This document shows, piece by piece, positions 24,904 to 30,368 of a stretch of 39,603 nucleotides of DNA (positions within the stretch are counted from its first letter, which is position 1; every line of letters begins with the position of its first letter). Source of the DNA: a virus; IMG/VR virus record IMGVR_UViG_3300046519_000452, positions 1 to 39,603 of that record; one strand, given 5' to 3'. Below the pieces are notes generated by a model. The model was not told where the DNA came from and ran no database searches. It was given only the letters and a program-made list of their open reading frames with translations. The position numbers and the translations under genes were made by a program.

Positions 24904-25615
24904 GGTCGTCTCTCCGGATCTTGAGTTTGGCCAGCAGCATGGCGCGGGCGGACTGTGGGTTGACTGGGATGCCTTGGGCGATGACGAGTGCTTCGGCCTC
25001 CTTGCGGCTGTGCTCGAGCTGGACTTGCTGGCGTGGTCGGCTGCTGTCGTGGCCAATGCCCTTGGCGATGCGTCCTTCCAGCGGTTGGCCGGTCTGGGCG
25101 CGGCGCATGACGATTGCGTAGTTGCGTTCAAAACGCTGGAACAGGGCCTTGTCGCCGTGCATAGCCGTTCTCAGGTCGAAGGTGCTGGTGGCTTCGGCGG
25201 CGACCTTCACGGCCTTGTGGCTGTACGTGCCACGCAGAGCCTCGTCCCAAGCCTGCTGGATGCTTGGCAGGTCGCTCACTTGCTTGCACAGGTCCAGGAA
25301 GTCGCTCGGTGATGGTGGGAATTTGCACTCCTGCACCATGCGATGCAGCCCACGGTTCACGGCGTCGTCGCCGAGTTCCTGAATCACGGACATCCACACG
25401 CGGCGGGCGAGCTGTTCGGCTTTCTCATCGCCGTAGTGCTTCTCGTACCAGGCCGGGTATGCCGTCTTCAGCGTGGCGAACACGCGTCGAACTGCGCTTC
25501 GCACCTGGTGTTCAAGCGGCGTGACATTCTCCGGTACCGGCTCACCAGCTGGGGTCGGTGAGGATGTCGTGAGCGTTGCGCGTGCGTCGTTGAGCAGTTC
25601 GTCCACCGGTTTCAT
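24896..25615 (-). CDS. replication protein P-like (helicase loader)
   Basis: A 239-aa protein of the phage replication protein P group: VRRVFATLKTAYPAWYEKHYGDEKAEQLARRVWMSVIQELGDDAVNRGLHRMVQECKFPPSPSDFLDLCKQ is characteristic. It would recruit the host DnaB helicase to the phage origin. It overlaps the O-like gene by 74 bp; ATG at 25615 has AGGGG upstream, but a shorter start inside is possible. Confidence 0.85.
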   Translation of the reverse strand: MKPVDELLNDARATLTTSSPTPAGEPVPENVTPLEHQVRSAVRRVFATLKTAYPAWYEKHYGDEKAEQLARRVWMSVIQELGDDAVNRGLHRMVQECKFPPSPSDFLDLCKQVSDLPSIQQAWDEALRGTYSHKAVKVAAEATSTFDLRTAMHGDKALFQRFERNYAIVMRRAQTGQPLEGRIAKGIGHDSSRPRQQVQLEHSRKEAEALVIAQGIPVNPQSARAMLLAKLKIRRDDHV

Positions 25616-26348
25616 GGGATAACCCCTGTGCTTGTTGGGTTCGGGCTTGGCGTTTCAGTTGCTGGGCGAGCGCGTGCTCCCACTGGGCCTGTGTCTTCAG
25701 GTCATCGGGTCGGCTGATCCAGTACGAGCGGAATTCGAGTAGTTGGTCGGCGTGGAACGTCTGGTTGGCCATGCCGTTGCGGTGCAGAACCGCCGTGAAC
25801 GTTTTGGGATCGGGCTCCCACTCGTCCGTGATGGCGAAGCGCGGTCGTGCGGTGTGATCCTCGATCACGGCCGGCGGCGAATCGCTCGCGTGCGTTGTGT
25901 GTGTTGTTTCTTCTGTATCTGTATCTGTATCTGTATCTCTTATCGTTGAGTTTTCGTTCAACGGAATTTCAACGGTCGTTGAACGAGCGTTCACCGCCTT
26001 TGTTTTTCTGGCCTGCGCCCGTGCTGCTCGCGCCTCAGCAGAGGCTTTTCCGGCTGCACTGCGCTGATTTTGGGTGGCGTGGACTGACTCCAAATCGCGC
26101 TCAATGCGGTCATGAACCCACTCGCCTGAACACTCGTTGAAAAACTCGTTCAACGACCGTTCAACGTCCGTCCAACGCTCGTTGGAAAGCCGTGCAATTC
26201 GGGCCAGTCGGGACACTGGAATGGGCTTCCCGGTCTGCCAGTAGTTGAAGATCAGCAACAGATAAGCGCCATGCTCCTCGGTGGTGAGATGCATGGTGTC
26301 AGCCAGGTAGTCGGCGACGTAGAGCTGCATGTAAGGGAGGGCTGCCAT
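25542..26348 (-). CDS. DUF1376 replication initiator (O-like)
   Basis: A 268-aa protein with a DUF1376 N-terminus (PYMQLYVADYLADTMHLTTEEHGAYLLLIFNYWQTGKP), a Lys/Ala/Arg-rich linker, a DTDTDTDT tract encoded by a hexanucleotide repeat, and a C-terminal DnaT-like part (about 170-240, HRNGMANQTFHADQLLEFRSYW). Members of this group sit before gene P and are thought to bind the phage origin. Repeated CGTTCAACG sequences in its own coding region resemble the iterons of lambda gene O. Confidence 0.85.
   Translation of the reverse strand: MAALPYMQLYVADYLADTMHLTTEEHGAYLLLIFNYWQTGKPIPVSRLARIARLSNERWTDVERSLNEFFNECSGEWVHDRIERDLESVHATQNQRSAAGKASAEARAARAQARKTKAVNARSTTVEIPLNENSTIRDTDTDTDTEETTHTTHASDSPPAVIEDHTARPRFAITDEWEPDPKTFTAVLHRNGMANQTFHADQLLEFRSYWISRPDDLKTQAQWEHALAQQLKRQARTQQAQGLSHETGGRTAQRRTRNAHDILTDPSW
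25912..25940. repeat. TCTGTA hexanucleotide tandem repeat
   Basis: Four perfect TCTGTA units (25912-25935) and a partial fifth encode Asp-Thr repeats in the O-like protein. It is T-rich and lies next to the iterons, so it may also help strand opening. The copy number may vary by slippage in multiples of two residues, without a frameshift. Confidence 0.8.
25943..26186. other. ori: probable phage replication origin: two iteron clusters
   Basis: CGTTCAACG-like units occur in two groups. Cluster 1 (25943-25993) includes CGTTCAACG at 25955-25963 and the dyad TTCAACG-GT-CGTTGAA at 25968-25983. Cluster 2 (26133-26186) has CGTTCAACG at 26147 and 26158 and CGTCCAACG at 26169, an exact 11-bp period, flanked by CTCGTTGAA and CTCGTTGGA. 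Both lie in the O-like gene, as lambda ori lies in O. The origin call is an inference. Confidence 0.6.
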
Positions 26349-26350
26349 AG

Positions 26351-26659
26351 CTATTCCTCCTGCAACTGGTCGACGTTCTGGATCAGCTCCATGTACCGCT
26401 TGGCCTGATGCAGGAGGGTTTCAATGTCGCGCTTGTCGAAGCATTGCATCGCCATCGGCACAACCTTGAGCCCCAGCACCGCCAGGATCCGGCAGAACTG
26501 TTCGAACTTCTCCGGCTTCATGCGGCTGATGGTCGCCTCGTCGCAACCGACTGCAAGCGCCACAGGCGCGTTGCCGACAGATGCAAGGTGCTGCATGAGA
26601 ACCGAATAGTTCTTGCGGGCCCTTACGGTCTGCTCTTGGTTCAATGGGCTCGTCGACAT
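26351..26659 (-). CDS. CII-like transcriptional regulator
   Basis: A 102-aa protein with an HTH at about 31-48 (APVALAVGCDEATISRMKPEKFEQFCRILAVLGLKVVP), the pattern of lambda CII family activators. It follows the Cro-like gene and precedes replication genes, as cII does. ATG at 26659 is preferred to an upstream TTG. It probably activates promoters for lysogeny; the target sites were not identified. Confidence 0.8.
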   Translation of the reverse strand: MSTSPLNQEQTVRARKNYSVLMQHLASVGNAPVALAVGCDEATISRMKPEKFEQFCRILAVLGLKVVPMAMQCFDKRDIETLLHQAKRYMELIQNVDQLQEE

Positions 26660-26661
26660 GA

Positions 26662-26886
26662 TCAAGCCGCCGACTGGTCTGCGTCTGGCTCAGGGAATAC
26701 CTGGGCCAAATCGCAGGCTGCGCCCAGCTCATTCAGGGCTGAGACGATCAGGCGTGCGTCTGACAGTGATGGGGTTCGGTCGCCACTCTCGTAATTGGCG
26801 ATTCGCGACTGGCCCCACTGGAGTTTTTTGTACAGGGCCGACTGGCGTACACCGGCGGACTCCCTGATTTCACGGATACGGTTCAT
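26662..26886 (-). CDS. Cro-like repressor
   Basis: A 74-aa HTH protein (VRQSALYKKLQWGQSRIANYESGDRTPSLSDARLIVSAL), divergent from the repressor gene and the first gene of the leftward early operon. It presumably competes for the same operators and favours lytic growth. ATG at 26886 is chosen from the domain boundary; ATG at 26892 is an alternative. Confidence 0.8.
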   Translation of the reverse strand: MNRIREIRESAGVRQSALYKKLQWGQSRIANYESGDRTPSLSDARLIVSALNELGAACDLAQVFPEPDADQSAA

Positions 26887-26914
26887 GGGCATTGCCTCGT
26901 ATGGATCTAGGCAA

Positions 26915-26943
26915 AGGATAAACACATAACGTGATTACGGCAA
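26915..26943 (-). promoter_or_regulatory. leftward early promoter (Cro promoter)
   Basis: TTGCCG, 17 bp, TATCCT on the minus strand, 29 bp before the Cro-like ATG. Operator O1 fills its spacer and O2 overlaps the -35, so repressor binding would block it. Confidence 0.7.
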
Positions 26944-26981
26944 ACACAATAAGTGAGCAGCACCAATTACACAGCGTGATT
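26920..26981. promoter_or_regulatory. three phage operators O1-O3
   Basis: Three related 17-bp sites lie at 26920-26936, 26942-26958 and 26965-26981, spaced 22-23 bp (about two helical turns). The minus-strand half-site is AATCACG and the opposite half is GTGTTT. O2 and O3 are degenerate in one half each. This arrangement is the lambda OR layout. Confidence 0.8.
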
Positions 26982-26986
26982 AAAAT
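26958..26986 (+). promoter_or_regulatory. repressor maintenance promoter, leaderless
   Basis: TAAAAT at 26981-26986 is a good -10; the -35 position (CAGCAC) is poor. The expected start site falls on or next to the ATG at 26994, and no ribosome site is present. A weak -35 and a leaderless message match lambda PRM, where bound repressor activates its own gene. Confidence 0.55.
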
Positions 26987-26993
26987 TGACGCT

Positions 26994-27584
26994 ATGGAAG
27001 AAACCATCGGTCAAAGAATCAAGAAATACCGCATACAGGCAGGGCTATCACAAGCAGCTCTCGCCAAGGCTTGCGGCTGGAAATCACAATCACGGGTAGG
27101 TAATTACGAGGTCGACAGTCGGGAACCGACATTTGCCGATCTGGACGCCATTGCGAAAGCAGTCGGCGTGACAACAGGTGATCTTCTCGGTGCGAAAATA
27201 ACCGGAACGAGCTGGGCAATACCTTTAATCCTGGGAGGTACTGGCGCTGCAATCGTTGGAGCTGCCGCTGTAGGTCATCGGGTTAAAGAGTCCGGCGGGG
27301 TAGACGAAATCATTGCGCGGGTTGCCGAAGAAGCCACCATCCTGGCGAAATTTTCCGGTCTGCGTGGCAAATGGGAAAAACTCCCTCCCGATCAAAAACA
27401 GGAAGTCGCGCTTCACTTGGCAGGTCCGAGCCCCGATGCTGCAAAGCTCGTCGAGCTGTTTATCGCCATAAGCGAGGCGGCATTGGTCCGAGCGATTGGG
27501 CCGGAAGAAATAGACGCACTGACTACTCTGATCAGGAATCGTCGGAATGAAAAAGTACACCCGGGTGTAAAATTTAAGGGTTGA
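26994..27584 (+). CDS. phage repressor (CI-like) without S24 peptidase domain, with a hydrophobic segment
   Basis: A 196-aa protein. Residues 5-65 are an XRE-type HTH (IGQRIKKYRIQAGLSQAALAKACGWKSQSRVGNYEVDSREPTFADLDAIAKAVG). Instead of a LexA/CI peptidase there is a hydrophobic run at about 74-94 (WAIPLILGGTGAAIVGAAAVG) and a helical C-terminus. No Ser-Lys catalytic pair with an Ala-Gly cleavage site is evident, so RecA-driven self-cleavage is unlikely. The frame is open upstream to 26931, but ATG at 26994 fits the promoter and domain start. It should hold the five operators and maintain lysogeny. Confidence 0.85.
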   Translation: MEETIGQRIKKYRIQAGLSQAALAKACGWKSQSRVGNYEVDSREPTFADLDAIAKAVGVTTGDLLGAKITGTSWAIPLILGGTGAAIVGAAAVGHRVKESGGVDEIIARVAEEATILAKFSGLRGKWEKLPPDQKQEVALHLAGPSPDAAKLVELFIAISEAALVRAIGPEEIDALTTLIRNRRNEKVHPGVKFKG

Positions 27585-27637
27585 TTTTTGAACTCGACCC
27601 AAATCCCTGATAGAGAAAGCACCCTACAAGGACGCCT

Positions 27638-27967
27638 ATGAAGTTCACGCAAATCATGCTTTTAGTCACAGCTCTATCGTCGTCCGCTCATGCCCTCGCT
27701 TATACCGGTAATGATCTGATCCAGTGGTTGCCCGAATATGAGGCCAACAAAGGCTCATGGGCGGGAGGTATGTTTCTCGGATATGTAGGTGGCGTTTCTG
27801 AGGTTGGGCAAGGAGTTTTGTATTGCGCCCCTGCGACCGCCACTCACGGACAGAGTGCTGCGATCACTGCGAAATACCTGAGGAACAATCCGGAGAAATG
27901 GAACCTGTCAGCTTCCTCACTGATTGTGTCCGCGCTACAGGCGGCCTACCCCGCATGTAAGCCCTGA
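27638..27967 (+). CDS. Rap1a/Tai-type periplasmic immunity protein
   Basis: A 109-aa protein with a signal peptide (MKFTQIMLLVTALSSSAHALA, cleavage after AHA or ALA) and a mature domain of the Rap1a/Tai immunity type (GNDLIQWLPEYEANKGSWAGGMFLGYVGGVSEVG...YLRNNPEKWNLSASSLIVSALQAAYPACK). Known members neutralise type VI secretion peptidoglycan amidases in the periplasm. Two Cys (LYC, PAC) may form a disulfide. It follows the repressor on the same strand and has its own terminator, so it is probably expressed in the lysogen as a conversion gene. No matching toxin gene is in the window. Confidence 0.8.
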   Translation: MKFTQIMLLVTALSSSAHALAYTGNDLIQWLPEYEANKGSWAGGMFLGYVGGVSEVGQGVLYCAPATATHGQSAAITAKYLRNNPEKWNLSASSLIVSALQAAYPACKP

Positions 27968-27987
27968 AAGTAAATCGTCTAAACCTG

Positions 27988-28010
27988 CCCGCCTAGCGCG
28001 GGTTTTTTTT
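27988..28010 (+). terminator. intrinsic terminator ending the lysogenic transcript
   Basis: A CCCGC/GCGGG stem with a short loop is followed by eight T residues. It separates the repressor-immunity transcript from the repressed rightward operon. Confidence 0.85.
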
Positions 28011-28025
28011 GCCCATAGAAAAATA

Positions 28026-28069
28026 AATCACGAATCGTGTTTGACAGCATAAACACGATGCGTGATTAT
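28026..28069 (+). promoter_or_regulatory. rightward early promoter with operators O4 and O5
   Basis: TTGACA (28041-28046), 17 bp, GATTAT (28064-28069): a strong sigma-70 promoter. AATCACGAATCGTGTTT at 28026-28042 overlaps the -35. Its near-identical inverse copy at 28051-28067 covers the spacer and -10. Both match the operators near the repressor, so this promoter is almost certainly repressor-controlled. Confidence 0.85.
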
Positions 28070-28334
28070 TGATCACAGGTAACACGCCATGAACACGCAA
28101 CCCGGCGCAAGCCCCCGCTCTTTAGTTTCACCAGACCAGGCAAGCGATGGATCGGCCTTAACGATCCAGAGGGATGGCAACTGTCCCGGGTGTGCAGCGC
28201 AAAGCACCGAATCAGTTTTCCGGCGGACAGGGTCGCGGCTGGAGAGAAGGAAACACCGGATTTCACTGGCTGGCCTTGGCGACAGGGCCAGACGGGAAGT
28301 CAACCGAAACACCGCCACCACGGAGGCGACCACC

Positions 28335-28622
28335 ATGGAACACGAAGTGATTGTTGAAGGGTTTGTCCTCCAGGTGGAGGTAACCCACTGCGAGAACATC
28401 GCGCCAGTCTTCAACGGCTGGAATAGCGATTGGGACTTCTACGGAAGCCGGGACCTGGAATTCAAAGTGCTGTCGGCGATCTGCTACGACGATGACGGCG
28501 TGCGGATGGATGTGCCAGACCATCAACTGCGGGTTGTGTCGCACCAACACTGCGGGCAGATCGAGACGGCGCTGTGGGTGGAGATTGACGCCTGTAAACG
28601 CCGGTCACGGTGGGCAGCATGA
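28335..28622 (+). CDS. hypothetical early phage protein
   Basis: A 95-aa acidic protein (MEHEVIVEGFVLQVEVTHCENIAPVFNGWNSDWDFYGSRDLEFKVL...), beta-rich. GGAGG eight bases before ATG at 28335 supports this start. The same frame is open back to an ATG at 28089, but that extension has a composition unlike a folded protein and no good ribosome site. The 28070-28334 stretch is best read as a long leader of the rightward transcript. The family is unknown. Confidence 0.65.
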   Translation: MEHEVIVEGFVLQVEVTHCENIAPVFNGWNSDWDFYGSRDLEFKVLSAICYDDDGVRMDVPDHQLRVVSHQHCGQIETALWVEIDACKRRSRWAA

Positions 28623-28852
28623 GCCGCGCACACGATACGGCTCTGGGCATGATCGACTCGCGCTTTGCCATGCTGCGCGCTGGCGACTCATCGGCGCAAT
28701 TGCACGCTGAAACGAGCATGGCCATCGAAATGGCCCACGCGCTGGGTGCGATCGACATCAAAGAGCACCGGCACTACGTGACGCGTCTGGATCGCATCTA
28801 TCAGACGCAGGCCGAAGCGTTCCTTACCGATATTCGGAGGTCTGCACCGTGA
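28619..28852 (+). CDS. small helical early protein
   Basis: A 77-aa protein with ATG overlapping the previous TGA. It is helical throughout (DTALGMIDSRFAMLRAGDSSAQLHAETSMAIEMAHALGAID, then RHYVTRLDRIYQTQAEAFLTDI). It resembles uncharacterised early proteins of Pseudomonas phages; no function is assigned. Confidence 0.65.
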   Translation: MSRAHDTALGMIDSRFAMLRAGDSSAQLHAETSMAIEMAHALGAIDIKEHRHYVTRLDRIYQTQAEAFLTDIRRSAP

Positions 28853-28983
28853 CCATCACCGCCAAGAACTGCAAGGAACTCGCAAAAGCCCTGAATCTTC
28901 GGGGCTTTTTTTTGGTTACCGATTTGCCGCCGTTCACCCGCATCGAGATCCGGCGCGGTGAAATCGTGGTGCGCATGCCATGA
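28849..28983 (+). CDS. 44-aa early protein containing a terminator in its coding sequence
   Basis: GTG at 28849 overlaps the previous stop (GTGA), GGAGG lies nine bases upstream, and its own TGA overlaps the next ATG. The product runs VTITAKNCKELAKALNLRG, then FFLVTDLPPFTRIEIRRGEIVVRM. An intrinsic-terminator hairpin is encoded across residues 12-22. Coupling on both sides makes a real gene likely. Confidence 0.6.
   Translation: MTITAKNCKELAKALNLRGFFLVTDLPPFTRIEIRRGEIVVRMP
28884..28913 (+). terminator. intragenic intrinsic terminator in the rightward early operon
   Basis: AAAAGCCC pairs with GGGCTTTT across a ten-base loop, and the T run reaches eight. It lies inside the 44-aa gene, so translating ribosomes or antitermination would control read-through to the recombination genes. 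Confidence 0.7.
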
Positions 28984-29435
28984 CCCTAGCGCAGAAAGTC
29001 CTCATGTCCCTTGCTGCTCACGAAATCTGCCTGCAACGCATCAAGTCCCTGAATGCAGAAATTGGGCTGCACCTTGGTCGGTGTGAGAACCGGTTCGATC
29101 TGATTGGACCAAAGCCTGCCAACCCATATCCAGAGCTTGGTGACCTTCCTTGGCCGAACGGTAGCGAAGAGCATTGGCGAATTCTGTATGACGAAAAAGG
29201 TCAGCGCAGAACGCATATGTGGGAGGCGTTCAGGTCTTGGTCAGATGAAGAAGACCGGGGCCTAAATGACGACGAGGTTTCGGCTTACCTGCTTAGGCAA
29301 GGCTGTGTCCACTGCACTCGGGCTTGGTATTTCGTCAGAGAGCGCAAGAAGGAACGCCAAGATCTGGGCAACTTTCGGCGATCACTGCGAGCCTTGGGCA
29401 AGTCAGCCATCAAAGCGCTGGACTCGTTGCCATGA
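28980..29435 (+). CDS. hypothetical early phage protein
   Basis: A 151-aa protein. The middle has IGPKPANPYPELGDLPWPNGSEEHWRILYDEKGQRRTHMWEAFRSW and a later C-x2-C (GCVHCTRAW). The C-terminus is basic and helical. Such Cys pairs can bind metal, but no second pair is evident. Translationally coupled on both sides. Confidence 0.65.
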   Translation: MTLAQKVLMSLAAHEICLQRIKSLNAEIGLHLGRCENRFDLIGPKPANPYPELGDLPWPNGSEEHWRILYDEKGQRRTHMWEAFRSWSDEEDRGLNDDEVSAYLLRQGCVHCTRAWYFVRERKKERQDLGNFRRSLRALGKSAIKALDSLP

Positions 29436-29551
29436 CCACCAACCAGCGCTACCGGCGCCGCGCGATCCGCGCAATCTCGGCCGCTGTCGGCCTGACCTTC
29501 CTCACCATTGTCCTGCTGGCGCCTGCGCTCGGCGGACTGATCACCCAATAA
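29432..29551 (+). CDS. 39-aa single-pass membrane protein
   Basis: ATG overlaps the preceding TGA. The basic N-terminus TTNQRYRRRAIRAI is followed by a span, AAVGLTFLTIVLLAPALGGLI. N-in topology is expected. Small membrane proteins of this form are frequent in phage early operons; the role is unknown. Confidence 0.55.
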   Translation: MTTNQRYRRRAIRAISAAVGLTFLTIVLLAPALGGLITQ

Positions 29552-29594
29552 CCCGCACTTCTTCACGCTGCGCCCGACGCGGCAAGGAACCTTC

Positions 29595-30368
29595 ATGTCC
29601 GAATTAACGAGCCAACCCATCCAGGCGATCAAGCCGACCTTCAGCCTCGCCCCGCAGAACATCGAAGAGGCGCTGAAGTTCTCCGACTACCTGGCCAAGT
29701 CGACCATCGTGCCGAAAGACTTCGCCAACAACCCCGGCAACATTCTGGTTGCCATCCAGTGGGGCATGGAGCTGGGCCTGCAACCGATGCAGGCGATGCA
29801 GAACATCGCGGTCATCAACGGTCGCCCTGCCCTGTGGGGTGATGCAGTGATCGCCCTGGTACGCAGCTCGCCTCTTTGCGAGTACGTCTACGAAAGTGAC
29901 GACGGCGAGACGGCAACCTGCCGAGTGAAACGCCGCGGTGAAGAGGAACAGAGCCGCACGTTCAGCATGACCGACGCCAAGCTGGCCGGGCTCGCGAGCA
30001 AACAGGGGCCGTGGACGCAGTACCCGAAGCGTATGCGCCAGATGCGTGCCCGGGCCTTCGCAATGCGCGACGTGTTCCCCGACGTGCTGCGCGGCATGCC
30101 GGTTGCCGAGGAAGTTCAGGACATCCCGACCGAGCGCGAAATCAACCAGGCGCGCAAGGCCGACGAGCCAAAGCAATTACCGCCCTACCCCGACAGCAAG
30201 CTGGACGAAAGCGCCGAGAAGTGGCGCGTCATGATCGCGCAGAAGCGCACCAGCCCTGAACACATCATCACCAACATCTGCAGTAAGTACGTCATCACAG
30301 ACGAGCAGAAAGACCGCATTCACGGCCTTGTCGCCATCGAAGGAGAAACCACCAATGCAAGTTCATAA
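29595..30368 (+). CDS. RecT-like single-strand annealing protein
   Basis: A 257-aa protein. FANNPGNILVAIQWGMELGLQPMQAMQNIAVINGRPALWGDA matches the core of RecT-type annealing proteins of phages. The C-terminal 70 residues look like a linker and a small helical tail. It overlaps the following YqaJ exonuclease by 14 bp, the usual exonuclease/annealase pair of phage recombination systems. The distance from classical RecT means the subfamily is uncertain. Confidence 0.8.
   Translation: MSELTSQPIQAIKPTFSLAPQNIEEALKFSDYLAKSTIVPKDFANNPGNILVAIQWGMELGLQPMQAMQNIAVINGRPALWGDAVIALVRSSPLCEYVYESDDGETATCRVKRRGEEEQSRTFSMTDAKLAGLASKQGPWTQYPKRMRQMRARAFAMRDVFPDVLRGMPVAEEVQDIPTEREINQARKADEPKQLPPYPDSKLDESAEKWRVMIAQKRTSPEHIITNICSKYVITDEQKDRIHGLVAIEGETTNASS

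Noticed and set aside
28089-28334. N-terminal extension of the 95-aa early protein
   Set aside because: Low-complexity composition and a poor ribosome site, against GGAGG before ATG at 28335.
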